DNA from: Sphingorhabdus sp. 109
GTDB taxonomy: Bacteria > Pseudomonadota > Alphaproteobacteria > Sphingomonadales > Sphingomonadaceae
Direction of reading: 5' to 3'
DNA length: 64,000 nt
Assembly: GCF_902506555.1 (NCBI RefSeq)
Contig: NZ_LR732707.1
Coordinates: 3,500,917 to 3,564,916 of the forward strand
Position numbers and translations under genes: made by a program. A model generated the notes under the pieces. That model was not told the origin of the DNA and ran no database searches. It worked only from the letters and a program-made list of their open reading frames with translations. Below, in pieces: positions 45,910 through 55,568 of the stretch; the stretch's first letter is position 1; each line of letters opens with the position of its first letter.

Positions 45910-48900
45910 ATGTGGATTTCTGATGTCTCGATCCGGCGTCCCGTTTTTGCGACAATGGTGATTGCTTCGCTAGTCGTTCTGGGTCTGTTGAGTTTCGGGA
46001 GACTGGGTGTTGATCTGTTCCCCAAAATCGAATTCCCTTACGTTTCGGTAACAACGACTTTGCCCGGCGCGTCTCCAGATACGATCGAGACTGAAATCAC
46101 CGACGTTATCGAGGAAGAGGTCAACAGCGTTTCTGGCATTCGGCAAATGCGTTCAGTCAGCGCCGAAGGCGTCAGTCAGGTCGTGTTGGAGTTTGAGTTG
46201 TCGGAAGATGCCGACGTGAAGGCCCAGGATGTCAGGGACCGGGTGGCCAGCATATTAAGCAATTTGCCGGAAGAATCGGACGCGCCTATTGTCGAAAAGC
46301 TTGATCCGGACGCAGCGCCGATACTGTCGCTGCTTATCGCAGGAGATGCGCCGGTCCGAGAACTCACGGTCTTTGCCGATGAGGTCGTTAAAGAGAGGCT
46401 TCAGCGTATTCGCGGCGTAGGTTCTATCTCCATTGTAGGTGGGCGCGAGAGAGAAATGCGGGTCTGGCTTGATCCGGCAAAAATGCGGGCAAGCGCTATT
46501 AGCACGGATAATGTCGTAGCCGCCTTGAGAAACGAAAATGCCGAGTTGCCGGGCGGCCGCCTTGAGATTGATGGTCGCAGCAAGCAATATGGGACCAGAA
46601 CATTGGCGGAAGCCAATACAGCCTCGGAATTTGGCAATCTCGCGGTAGCATATCGGCCCAACGGACAGGTCACACGGGTCCGCGATATCGGTCGCGTGGA
46701 AGACTCGGTCGAGGATGAAACCAGCTATGCCCAATTAAATGGTCGCCCCGGGGTTGTGCTTGAGGTTCGCAAGCAATCTGGAAGCAATACCGTTGCAATG
46801 ACCAGAGCAATCAAAGCGGAAATCGAGCAGATCAAGGACCAGCTGCCGAGCGGGGTTGAAATTGTTGTCACGAGAGAAACAGCGAGATTCATCGAATCGG
46901 CCATTGGTGATGTTCTGTTTGATCTGATGATCGCGGTGGTATTGGTTGTTTTTGTCACATTCTTTTTTCTGCTCAGCTGGCGGGCAACTTTTATCGTTAT
47001 GCTGGCCATCCCGACTTCCGTTATTGCCACGTTCGCTGCCTTTGCCGCCTTCGATTTTACGCTTAATTTCATGACATTATTGGCCTTGACGGTCGCGATT
47101 GGATTGCTTGTTGATGACGCTATCGTCGTTGTTGAAGCCGTGCAAAGCGATGTCGATGAAGGCGCTGATCCAATGGAGGCCGCACCAAAAGCAACCAAGC
47201 GGGTCGCATTGGCGGTGCTTGCCGGGACATTTGCCACGTTGGCAGTGTTTGTGCCTATTGCCTTTATGGAAGGGATAGTCGGACGTTTCTTTTTTCAATA
47301 TGGCTTGGCGATAGTATTTTCGGTTAGCGTCTCATTGCTGGTGGCGCTTACCCTGTCGCCCATGCTTGCGTCTCGATTCCTGAAATCGGAAAAAGAGAAA
47401 ACAGGCTGGCTGGGAAAAATTGAAATCTTCCACCAGATCATGCGAAAGCGATACGAACGGCTTGTAGGTTGGTCGATCAGAAGACGATATCTCGTTTTTT
47501 TGGGAGCCATCATAAGTCTTTTAATCGGCGGTCTTTTCGCAGCAATGGTGCCCGCCACCTTCATGGCCCTCACGGACAGATCAGAGTTCCTTGCAAGTGT
47601 TGAACTTCCGTTGGGAACTGGGATTGCGACAGCTAAAGAGGCGTCGCTGCGAGCCGACGAAGCGCTACGCAATATTGAAGATGTAGAATATGTTTTCGTA
47701 ACCATAGGGGCAGGTACCAATCAGAAAACCAACTTGCTCGATTTCTATTTTGATCTCAGTCCTAAACAGGGTCGATCAGTCGAGCAGGGCGCGATCATGG
47801 ACCAAGCGCGTGAGGTCCTTGCAAAGACGCTGCCAGAAGCCACGGATATTTCGGTTGTAGAAGTTCCATGGGTTTCCGGTGCCGGTGTGGGATCGGCTCA
47901 GATAGAGCTTATAATTTCTGGTTCCGACCTTACGACGATCAATGAATATGCAAATATCATCGCGGAGGAAATGCGTGCTACCCCAGAACTGGTGGATGTC
48001 GCCTCTACCTACGAAGGCGGCAGGCCGGAATTGCAGATCAGGTTAGACCGCAATCGGGCCGCAGATTTAGGGGTGACGGCTCGGGATGTCGCAGCAGCAA
48101 CGCGAACTTTAATTGGCGGGAGTGATGCGGGAACATTTGAAGCCGACGGCAGACGCTATGATGTGAGAGTGCGAGTGGATGAAGATAAACGGCAAACTTT
48201 GAACGACATTGCCCGGCTTCCAGTTCGATCAGGAAGTGGAAGTTTAGTCGATCTGGCGGCAGTTGCTGATATTGAAGTTGCCGACAGCCCAGCTCAGATT
48301 GATCGCGTGGACCGAGCGAGGCGAATTACAGTCATGGCAAACACGCCGCCCGGCGTAGCATTGAGCGTCGCTGTCGCTCAGGTTGAAAAAATCCTGACCA
48401 ACAATCCCCCACCTGAAGGAATGTCGACCAAAATGGAGGGTATGGCGCGGAGACTGGCAGACACAACTTCTGCCATACTGCTAGCGTTTGCGCTTGCTTT
48501 TGTGGCCCTATATATTGTCCTCGCCAGCCAATTTAACAGCTTCGGACAACCTGTCCTGATCATGCTTACGGCTCCCCTTTCTTTTTCCGGAGCGTTTATT
48601 GCACTTTGGCTTTCCAATCAGGAATTGAGCATGTTCGCCCAAATCGGAATGATTGCCCTGATGGGGATCGTGATGAAAAACGGGATTCTTCTTGTGGATC
48701 TTGCCAATGAATATCGGCGGGGAGGTATGGACGCAGCGGATGCCATGCAAAAAGCCGCACCCGAACGGCTCCGGCCAGTGTTAATGACGGCTCTGGCAGC
48801 AATTTTCGGAATGATGCCTGTCGCCTTTGCTCAGTCGGATGGAGCCGAATGGCGCAATGCTATGGGCTTTATCATTATGGGCGGATTAGCGACATCGACC

Positions 48901-49017
48901 TTTTTGACATTGTTGGTAGTGCCTGCTGCATATGCTTTGCCTGATGACTATGCTCGGCTTAAAACCCGCGTTCGCGCAAAGCTATCGGGAGGATTGTGGA
49001 AAGAGCGCCGCGCTTAG
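45910..49017 (+). CDS. RND-family efflux permease
   Basis: A 1035-aa inner-membrane RND transporter (HAE-1/AcrB-like group, closer to the MexW/OqxB-like permeases). TM1 at about residues 10-30 and the conserved TM4 acidic pair is in LLVDDAIVVVE. Proton-driven export of hydrophobic compounds or acids is expected. With the hotdog enzymes and hydrolase it may relieve product stress from alkane oxidation. It lies 4 bp after the fusion protein gene. Confidence 0.95.
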   Translation: MWISDVSIRRPVFATMVIASLVVLGLLSFGRLGVDLFPKIEFPYVSVTTTLPGASPDTIETEITDVIEEEVNSVSGIRQMRSVSAEGVSQVVLEFELSEDADVKAQDVRDRVASILSNLPEESDAPIVEKLDPDAAPILSLLIAGDAPVRELTVFADEVVKERLQRIRGVGSISIVGGREREMRVWLDPAKMRASAISTDNVVAALRNENAELPGGRLEIDGRSKQYGTRTLAEANTASEFGNLAVAYRPNGQVTRVRDIGRVEDSVEDETSYAQLNGRPGVVLEVRKQSGSNTVAMTRAIKAEIEQIKDQLPSGVEIVVTRETARFIESAIGDVLFDLMIAVVLVVFVTFFFLLSWRATFIVMLAIPTSVIATFAAFAAFDFTLNFMTLLALTVAIGLLVDDAIVVVEAVQSDVDEGADPMEAAPKATKRVALAVLAGTFATLAVFVPIAFMEGIVGRFFFQYGLAIVFSVSVSLLVALTLSPMLASRFLKSEKEKTGWLGKIEIFHQIMRKRYERLVGWSIRRRYLVFLGAIISLLIGGLFAAMVPATFMALTDRSEFLASVELPLGTGIATAKEASLRADEALRNIEDVEYVFVTIGAGTNQKTNLLDFYFDLSPKQGRSVEQGAIMDQAREVLAKTLPEATDISVVEVPWVSGAGVGSAQIELIISGSDLTTINEYANIIAEEMRATPELVDVASTYEGGRPELQIRLDRNRAADLGVTARDVAAATRTLIGGSDAGTFEADGRRYDVRVRVDEDKRQTLNDIARLPVRSGSGSLVDLAAVADIEVADSPAQIDRVDRARRITVMANTPPGVALSVAVAQVEKILTNNPPPEGMSTKMEGMARRLADTTSAILLAFALAFVALYIVLASQFNSFGQPVLIMLTAPLSFSGAFIALWLSNQELSMFAQIGMIALMGIVMKNGILLVDLANEYRRGGMDAADAMQKAAPERLRPVLMTALAAIFGMMPVAFAQSDGAEWRNAMGFIIMGGLATSTFLTLLVVPAAYALPDDYARLKTRVRAKLSGGLWKERRA

Positions 49018-49077
49018 TCAAATTGTCTCATCACGGCATCAACGCAACCTTTTGCCGATGCCGCTACAACGCACTAG

Positions 49078-50096
49078 GTGTTTAGTCCCGGCATTTGATG
49101 GTGTAATATTCACCCACCAATGGAAGGACGCGCTATGGGACAGATTCTACACGGGAGCGCCACCACGACAGAGACAGTCCGTCGAGCAATACAACATAGT
49201 CAAGAGAGCCTGATGGCGCTTTCGAGGCGCTACAGCATCAACCCGAAGACAGTGGCCAAGTGGAAGCAGCGCACGTCAGTGCACGACCTCCCCACCGGCC
49301 CCAAGGAGGCCAAGTCCACCGTCCTGACTATCGAAGAAGAGGCCATCATCGTTGCCTTCCGTCGGCATACACTGCTGCCGCTGGACGACTGCCTCTACGC
49401 ATTGCAGGCAACGATCCCGCTCCTGACACGCTCGTCGCTGCACCGCTGTTTGCAGCGCTACGGGATCAGCCGATTGCCCGAAGTTACTGGGGACAAGGAG
49501 CCGAAGAAGAAGTTCAAGACATACCCCATCGGCTACTTCCATATCGACATCGCCGAGGTCCGCACCGCGGAAGGCAAGCTGCACCTGTATGTCGGTATTG
49601 ACCGGACCAGCAAGTTCGCCTTCGTCCAGCTCGTGGCCAAGGCGAACCGGGTGACAGCCTCAGCCTTCCTGGTCTCCCTGATCAAGGCCGTGCCATACAA
49701 AATCCACACCGTGCTGACCGACAATGGTATCCAGTTCACCTTCCCGCCGCGCTACGCTGACGGTCCGACCGCCACCTACATGACCCACATGTTCGATATG
49801 CGCTGCGAAGAAAACGGGATCGAGCACCGGCTCACCAAGATCAAGCATCCCTGGACCAACGGGCAGGTCGAACGGATGAACCGAACAATCAAGGAGGCGA
49901 CCGTCAAACGGTATCATTATGACAGCCATGCGCAGCTGACTGCACATCTCCACGACTTCATCGATGCCTACAATTATGGTCGGCGGCTGAAGACCCTCAA
50001 GAGACTCACACCCTTCGAATACATCTGCAAAATGTGGACAACCGAACCAAACAGATTTACGCTCAATCCAACCCATCATATGCCGGGACTAAACAA
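49078..50096 (+). mobile_element. IS481-family insertion sequence with CTAG target duplication
   Basis: About 1019 bp. The inverted repeats match at 22 of 24 positions (GTGTTTAGTCCCGGCAT at 49078 and its complement ending at 50096). Both sides carry CTAG (49074-49077 and 50097-50100), a perfect 4-bp target duplication. It marks the border between the AT-richer alkane/RND region and the GC-richer operon that follows. Its transposase frame ends inside the right CTAG. Confidence 0.88.
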
Positions 50097-50100
50097 CTAG
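49120..50100 (+). CDS. IS481-family transposase (rve/DDE)
   Basis: A 326-aa transposase: N-terminal HTH (LMALSRRYSINPKTVAKWK) and an integrase-core domain with D in FHIDIAEV, D in VLTDNGIQFT and E in NGQVERMNRTI. The stop TAG (50098-50100) is the last three bases of the target duplication and not part of the element. An internal ATG at 49135 is an alternative start. Confidence 0.93.
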   Translation: MEGRAMGQILHGSATTTETVRRAIQHSQESLMALSRRYSINPKTVAKWKQRTSVHDLPTGPKEAKSTVLTIEEEAIIVAFRRHTLLPLDDCLYALQATIPLLTRSSLHRCLQRYGISRLPEVTGDKEPKKKFKTYPIGYFHIDIAEVRTAEGKLHLYVGIDRTSKFAFVQLVAKANRVTASAFLVSLIKAVPYKIHTVLTDNGIQFTFPPRYADGPTATYMTHMFDMRCEENGIEHRLTKIKHPWTNGQVERMNRTIKEATVKRYHYDSHAQLTAHLHDFIDAYNYGRRLKTLKRLTPFEYICKMWTTEPNRFTLNPTHHMPGLNN

Positions 50101-50186
50101 GTTCAAATCAAGGTATCAAAATTCATATTTGGTATTCTCGACCACCCAATTCATCGAAGATATGACAGGTCATTCTAACATTGCGG

Positions 50187-51170
50187 TTAGCGTTCGTGGG
50201 AGCTTTTCCAAAAAGAAAGAACGCTCCTGAGAGCTGCGACAAAGGCCAATGGCTGATCGAGCATCAGGTGGTGGCGGGCTTCCGGTATGGCTATTATCGG
50301 GATGTCGGTTCCACCCATCTCGCGGATGTAATCGGCAGAATCCTGTGAGAAGAGCAGACTGTTACCGCCGTGCACGATTGCTTTGCGGCCCGGCGCTTGC
50401 ACCAGGCGCTTACCCATGTTCAGCCACTCCTCGGGCCTATTGCTCCGCCGGAAAACCTCTGGTGAGAATTTCCACGTCCAACTGCCTCTTTCATGCTTCA
50501 GCGAATGATACGCAATATAATCTAGCAGGAATGGCTCCTCGACGGGCTGAGGCGGGGATAGGATGTAGCGCGCACGCGCTGCTTCATAGCTGGGATAGCG
50601 CTTGTTGGGCTTGTCCGGATTCCCTGATCCCGGGCTCGACCGATCGTTCTTCCAGTATTTTTCAAGCAATTCAGGGCGCATGATCATAAGGTCGCATACG
50701 ACCACTCCAGCAAAGGCGTCGGGCGACTGGGTCACGGCTGTCAGCGCGGCACCCGAACCGAAGCTGTGCGCGATGATCGTTGGCTTTTGGCCATCCGCAA
50801 ACATGTTCAGGGCCTCGGCAACCTCGGTGAATTCCCTCCCGCGGGCCGCCGTGTCAGCTGCCCCCCGCATTTCGCTGTCACCCATGCCCGCCAGATCAAA
50901 GGCTACGACGTCATAATCCTGGGCAAAGAAGGGGGCGATGAAGGCGAAGCATCGGGCATGGGCGAGGAAGCCATGCGTTATCAGCAATTTGGGCTTCTCG
51001 GGGCTGCCCCAGCGGAGATAGTGCACCTTGGCACCGGAAATCTCTACATAAGCTTCTTCGCGCGGCACGTTCAGTGCTGCTATGAACCATTCGGGCAGGT
51101 GCGAACCGTCCCCGGCCCACAAGGAATCGATGTCAGTCGGAAGGTTGTTTACAGGGGTCATTTCATTCAT
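50187..51170 (-). CDS. Alpha/beta hydrolase following a Baeyer-Villiger enzyme
   Basis: A 327-aa alpha/beta hydrolase with oxyanion region LLITHGFLAH, nucleophile elbow AHSFGSG, and His in PEARHHLMLDQP. It is the last gene of the operon and overlaps the Baeyer-Villiger monooxygenase by 4 nt. A natural role is hydrolysis of the ester or lactone made by that enzyme. Substrate unknown. Confidence 0.88.
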   Translation of the reverse strand: MNEMTPVNNLPTDIDSLWAGDGSHLPEWFIAALNVPREEAYVEISGAKVHYLRWGSPEKPKLLITHGFLAHARCFAFIAPFFAQDYDVVAFDLAGMGDSEMRGAADTAARGREFTEVAEALNMFADGQKPTIIAHSFGSGAALTAVTQSPDAFAGVVVCDLMIMRPELLEKYWKNDRSSPGSGNPDKPNKRYPSYEAARARYILSPPQPVEEPFLLDYIAYHSLKHERGSWTWKFSPEVFRRSNRPEEWLNMGKRLVQAPGRKAIVHGGNSLLFSQDSADYIREMGGTDIPIIAIPEARHHLMLDQPLAFVAALRSVLSFWKSSHER

Positions 51171-52804
51171 TGCGCGAAGGGTTCCGTGTTTGTGGGTTTT
51201 TCGGTTACGAAGCCGCGATAGCCGTCATGCGCTACATCATCACAAAGTGCGGCATAACCGACCACGCTGGGAAAATTGATCAGTTGACGCTTTTTGCCCG
51301 GGATATTGGCGCCCATGTACCAGGAGTCTGCTTCGGGAAAGAGCGTCATCGCCCCCGCCTGCGCGACCATTTCGGTCCAGGTCGTCTCGGCTTCGGGTTC
51401 CGTATCGAAAAGGACGATGCCTTCGTCTCTTAGCCGGACCAGGAAATCGCAAATCCAGTCGCCTTGTATCTCGGCGGTCGTCGGACCATTCGAAAAACCC
51501 GAAGGGCTTAGAGGACCGTAGGCGAACAGCATATTGGGAAAGTCCGCCACGGCCATGCCCAAATAAGCGCGCAGGCCATCGTTCCAGGCCTGTGCCAAAC
51601 CGAGCCCGCCCAGCCCGGTTATATTCATGTCGATCAGTCCGCCGCGTCCGGCATCGAAGCCTGTTGCAAAGACGATCAGATCGCAGTCAAACGCCCCATC
51701 CTGAGTTTCGATACGGTCCGCGCTGATCCGGACGATCGGCGTTTCCTTCAGATCGACGAGCGCGACATTTTCCTGCGCAAAAATCTCGTAATAATTCTGT
51801 TCCAGCGATGGCCGCTTGGTGCCGAAGGGGTGGGGCGGCTCGGCAGGAGCAAGTTTTTCCGCAAGCGCCGGATCGACGATCCGCTCCCGGACTTTGTCGC
51901 GCCAGAAATCATAAGCGTAGCGGTTTGCTTCGCGGTTGGTGAGCATATCCGCAAAATTGTGATACCAAAATTTTAGACCGCCGCGCTGCCAGAGATGCTC
52001 GAAATGTGCGGTGCGCTCCTCATCGCTAACCTCAAGTGCCGATTTTTCCAGCGACTGGTATTCAAAACCCCCGCTGGTCTGCTTGCGTTGTTCGAAAATG
52101 GCCGGATACCCCTGCTTTTCGCGCTCCTGCCTTTCTTCGGTTAAGGTCTCCTGGCGCATGGGCAAGGCCAGGATCGGCGTTCTCTGGAACAGCGTCAGTC
52201 GATCTGCGGATTTCGCCGCCTCCTGCGCTACCTGTACGCCGCTCGCCCCGGTACCGATCAGGGCGATCTTGCGACCTGCCAGATCAATGCCTTCCTGAGG
52301 CCAGCGCGCGGTGTGGCACCATTCGCCAGCGAAGGTGTCGAGGCCGGGAATGTCGGGGACATAAGGCTTCGACGCGAAGCCGAGAGCCGGCAGGAGAAAC
52401 CGCGCTGTCACCGTGTCCCCACCGTCCAGATGCAGGCGCCAGAGCGATGCCTTTTCGGCGAAGCGTGCGCTTTCGACCCTCGTGCCCAAGCGCATTTGCG
52501 GCCACAGATCGAAGGTATCGCAAACATGGCGGAAATAGGCCCGGAGCTCTTTCCAGCCGGGGAAGCGCTCAGTCCACGACCATGTCCGCCAGACTTCGGG
52601 AAGAGAGAATTCGTAAAGCGGAACCTGCGAATCGACCCGCGCGCCCGGGTAGCGATTCCAGTACCAGATGCCGCCGGGCTGGGCGGCAGCATCGACCAGC
52701 AGGACATTGAACCCGGCCTCGCGCAGTCTGTGAAGCAGGTAGACGCCGCTGAAACCGGCACCGACGATCACCGCGTCATAGTCTGGCGTGGTCTTGCCGC
52801 TCAC
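51167..52804 (-). CDS. Baeyer-Villiger FAD monooxygenase
   Basis: A 545-aa flavoprotein that inserts oxygen next to a ketone. The first Rossmann motif GAGFSG (FAD) is near the N terminus, the fingerprint F-x-G-x-x-x-H-T-x-x-W-P reads FAGEWCHTARWP (about residues 160-171), and the second Rossmann motif GTGASG (NADPH) is at about 190. It overlaps the acyl-CoA ligase upstream and the hydrolase downstream by 4 nt. GC-rich codon use like its neighbours. Confidence 0.93.
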   Translation of the reverse strand: MSGKTTPDYDAVIVGAGFSGVYLLHRLREAGFNVLLVDAAAQPGGIWYWNRYPGARVDSQVPLYEFSLPEVWRTWSWTERFPGWKELRAYFRHVCDTFDLWPQMRLGTRVESARFAEKASLWRLHLDGGDTVTARFLLPALGFASKPYVPDIPGLDTFAGEWCHTARWPQEGIDLAGRKIALIGTGASGVQVAQEAAKSADRLTLFQRTPILALPMRQETLTEERQEREKQGYPAIFEQRKQTSGGFEYQSLEKSALEVSDEERTAHFEHLWQRGGLKFWYHNFADMLTNREANRYAYDFWRDKVRERIVDPALAEKLAPAEPPHPFGTKRPSLEQNYYEIFAQENVALVDLKETPIVRISADRIETQDGAFDCDLIVFATGFDAGRGGLIDMNITGLGGLGLAQAWNDGLRAYLGMAVADFPNMLFAYGPLSPSGFSNGPTTAEIQGDWICDFLVRLRDEGIVLFDTEPEAETTWTEMVAQAGAMTLFPEADSWYMGANIPGKKRQLINFPSVVGYAALCDDVAHDGYRGFVTEKPTNTEPFAQ

Positions 52805-54414
52805 GCTGCCACCCTGCTGCCTTCCGCAATTTTCTTTGCCGCTGCGTAATCCGCCTTTCCGTTCGAGGCGCGCAGAGGCGTGTCGGTAGGATGGATCGAC
52901 TTGGGCGTCTTATATCCTGCCAGCTGTTCGCGGACGTGGTCCTTTACAGTTTGCTCATCGAATTCGCCCTGCTTGTCGAGATGGACCACGGCGGTCACCG
53001 CCTGACCCCATTTCTCGTGCGGTACCCCGACGACCAGCGCATCGGCGATCGCGGGGTGAGTCTTCAGCACCTCTTCGACTTCTTCGGGATAGACCTTTTC
53101 ACCGGCGGTGTTGATGCACACGCTGCCCCGGCCGAGCAGGGTCAGGCTGCCATCGGTCTCCACGCGGCACCAGTCGCCCGGTATCGAGTAACGCACACCG
53201 TCGATTGTCTTGAAGGTCTTCGCCGACTTTTCAGGGTCCTTGTAATAGCCGAGCGGGATCGCACCCTTGCGCGCGATAAAGCCGGATACTCCGCTGCCCG
53301 GCTCAATCTTCTGGTCGTTCTCGTCGAACACGTCGCAGAACTCACCGATGCCGAATTTGGCGGTGTTGGTGCCGCCTTGCGCGGTGGTGACCGAAAGGCC
53401 GTAGCCGAGGCCTTCGGAAGCGCCGAAACTGTCCATCAGGATGACTTGAGAAATGTGCTTGCAAAGACCGGCCTTGACCTCCTTGCTCCACATCACGCCG
53501 GACGAGATGATCGACACGAGGCTGCTGGTATCCCAGCGGCCGGGATGTTCGTCGAGGGCGCGAAGCATCGGCTTGGCGAAAGCGTCACCCACGATTGCGA
53601 TACTCTCGACCTTGTGTTTCTCGACCGTCTCCCACAACTCTTCGGCATCGAATGACGGGTCGGAGAGTGTAACGATTGCACCGCCCGACATCAGCGCGCC
53701 GATCCCGGTGATAAAGCCTGTGCCGTGCATCAGCGGGCAGGAGGGGAGGGTGCGGCGTCCCGGCCCCTGGCTCTTGATCAGCGCGACGTTTTCTTCGTGC
53801 GACTGCGGCACCGGGCCGAGCAGCTTTTGCGCATCGAGCTGAGCCTTGCGCATGTCGTCGTGCCGCCACATCACGCCCTTGGGCATGCCGGTGGTGCCGC
53901 CGGTATAGATGAACAGCAGATCGCCTGGTGAGCGCTCGATGCCTAGAGGCGAACCGTCTCCCTGCGTCGTGAGATGTTCATAGGGAACGGCGAAAGGGGC
54001 GATTTCCGACGCATCACCGATCTCGACGAAAGTGTGGACCTTCTCAAGCCGGTCCTTCAGCTCAAGGATATAGTCGCGAAATTCGGAGCTGTAGACGATC
54101 ACCTCGCTGTCGGAATCGTCGAAGATGTAGAATACTTCTTTGGGCACGTAGCGATAATTGATGTTCACATGCGTGAGCCGACCCTTGAAGCAGGCCGCCA
54201 TCAGCTCGCCGTATTCGGGACGGTTTCGCATGTAGAACGCCACCTTCGCCCCGTCGACGGCACCGCGTTCCCGCAGGTTGCGCGCGAGATTGTTCGAACG
54301 GACTGACATTTCCGGCCATGTGATGATCCGGTCGCCATGGATCAGCGCGGGCGCATCCTTCGGCATGGCCGGTTCGATAGCATCAAGAATGTCGCCAAGG
54401 TTCCAGTCGATCAC
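52801..54414 (-). CDS. Acyl-CoA ligase (AMP-binding family)
   Basis: A 537-aa acyl-CoA synthetase. The AMP-binding P-loop is FIYTGGTTGMPKGVMWRH, the A5 region is SFGASEGLG, and the A8 to A10 motifs LLGRGSVCINTAGEKVYPEEVE and RASNGKADY are present. It activates a carboxylic acid to the CoA thioester for the dehydrogenases and thiolase-like enzyme of the operon. Shares a 4-nt overlap with the monooxygenase gene. Confidence 0.94.
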   Translation of the reverse strand: MIDWNLGDILDAIEPAMPKDAPALIHGDRIITWPEMSVRSNNLARNLRERGAVDGAKVAFYMRNRPEYGELMAACFKGRLTHVNINYRYVPKEVFYIFDDSDSEVIVYSSEFRDYILELKDRLEKVHTFVEIGDASEIAPFAVPYEHLTTQGDGSPLGIERSPGDLLFIYTGGTTGMPKGVMWRHDDMRKAQLDAQKLLGPVPQSHEENVALIKSQGPGRRTLPSCPLMHGTGFITGIGALMSGGAIVTLSDPSFDAEELWETVEKHKVESIAIVGDAFAKPMLRALDEHPGRWDTSSLVSIISSGVMWSKEVKAGLCKHISQVILMDSFGASEGLGYGLSVTTAQGGTNTAKFGIGEFCDVFDENDQKIEPGSGVSGFIARKGAIPLGYYKDPEKSAKTFKTIDGVRYSIPGDWCRVETDGSLTLLGRGSVCINTAGEKVYPEEVEEVLKTHPAIADALVVGVPHEKWGQAVTAVVHLDKQGEFDEQTVKDHVREQLAGYKTPKSIHPTDTPLRASNGKADYAAAKKIAEGSRVAA

Positions 54415-54476
54415 GTTTCCATCTCATCTCTTGGCGGGGCGCCGCTTGTCTCGCGGCGTCCCCGCAGCTACTTAAA

Positions 54477-55568
54477 TCACGCTGCCCGGGTCCACCCCTG
54501 CCGCGCTGCTGCTTCGGCTCTCACCGCTTCGGGGCCGCCAAGAACCTGGCGATCGAAACCGATCCGCTTGAACCAATAATGGAGCCCAAGCAGGTCGGTG
54601 AAGCCCATCCCGCCATGCACTTCGGTGGAAGTGCGCGCGACGAAGCGATACACCTCGCCGGTATGCGATTTCGCGTGACACGCGGCGAGCGTGGCTTCAT
54701 CCGACGCTGCGTCGAAAGCATGCGCTGCGTACCAAATCAGGGAGCGGCATGGTTCGTGACGGGCTGCCATTTCCGCGCACATATGCTTGACCGCCTGAAA
54801 GCTGCCAATGATCCGCCCAAATTGTTCGCGCTGTCCGGCATAATCGACCGCCTTCTCAATCATGGCCTGACCCGCGCCGAGGCTGTCAGCGGCCAGGATC
54901 ACCCGGCCCGCATCGCGCAGCCGTGCCGCAGTCGCTCCGCCATCGTCGGCCAGTGGTTCGGCCGCAACGGTCTCGAACCGCATTTCCCCTACGCTGCGGG
55001 TGCGGTCGATCGTCGTCAGCGGGATTTTCTCCAGCCCCGGTGCATCGGCGGGGACGAAGTGCATCCGCCCGGCGGTATCGGCCACCAGGAAGGCCTCGGC
55101 GCCGGTGAAATCGAGTGCGAACAGCGCCGTGCCGTCCAGCTTGCCGCTGTTGCAGGTTACGCCCGCCCCGTCGCGCACCTCAATAGTCTCGGCAATGGCA
55201 ACGGCGATCTGCGCTTTGCCGCTGGCGATCTGAGGCAACCACTCAGCCTGCTGCTGCTCGTTGCCGGCTTGCGCCAGCGCGATGGGTGCAAGCACATGGC
55301 TGGCGAGAAACGGCACCGGAGCGACCGCATAGGCAAGCTGTTCGGCCACAACAGCTGCATCTAGCAAGGTCATACCGAGGCCGCCATGCTGTTCGGGAAC
55401 CATCATTCCTGTGATGCCCAGTTCGCTCAGTGCAGACTGCACCTTTTCGCTGTAAGAAGCTTCGCCTTCGGCGCACTCACGCACATGGTCGAGCGGGCAG
55501 GTGTCGGCGAGGCATCGCGCGACTGTATCGCGCAGCATCTGCTGGTCTTGCGACAGTCCGAAATCCAT
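54477..55568 (-). CDS. Acyl-CoA dehydrogenase, shorter subunit (363 aa)
   Basis: FAD-dependent acyl-CoA dehydrogenase of 363 aa. It has the FAD-binding motif FGRIIGSFQAVKH and the C-terminal motif VHGGMGFTDLLGLHYWFKR. It is shorter than its neighbour (416 aa) and shares one base with it (TGATG), the paired layout seen in heteromeric alpha2beta2 dehydrogenases that act on bulky or steroid-like side chains. Whether the catalytic Glu is retained here needs an alignment. 62 bp separate it from the ligase gene. Confidence 0.9.
   Translation of the reverse strand: MDFGLSQDQQMLRDTVARCLADTCPLDHVRECAEGEASYSEKVQSALSELGITGMMVPEQHGGLGMTLLDAAVVAEQLAYAVAPVPFLASHVLAPIALAQAGNEQQQAEWLPQIASGKAQIAVAIAETIEVRDGAGVTCNSGKLDGTALFALDFTGAEAFLVADTAGRMHFVPADAPGLEKIPLTTIDRTRSVGEMRFETVAAEPLADDGGATAARLRDAGRVILAADSLGAGQAMIEKAVDYAGQREQFGRIIGSFQAVKHMCAEMAARHEPCRSLIWYAAHAFDAASDEATLAACHAKSHTGEVYRFVARTSTEVHGGMGFTDLLGLHYWFKRIGFDRQVLGGPEAVRAEAAARQGWTRAA

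Noticed and set aside
49034..49063. CGGCATC/GATGCCG inverted repeat after the RND gene as a terminator
   Set aside because: Seven-bp stem with a 16-nt loop and no T run; too weak to call.
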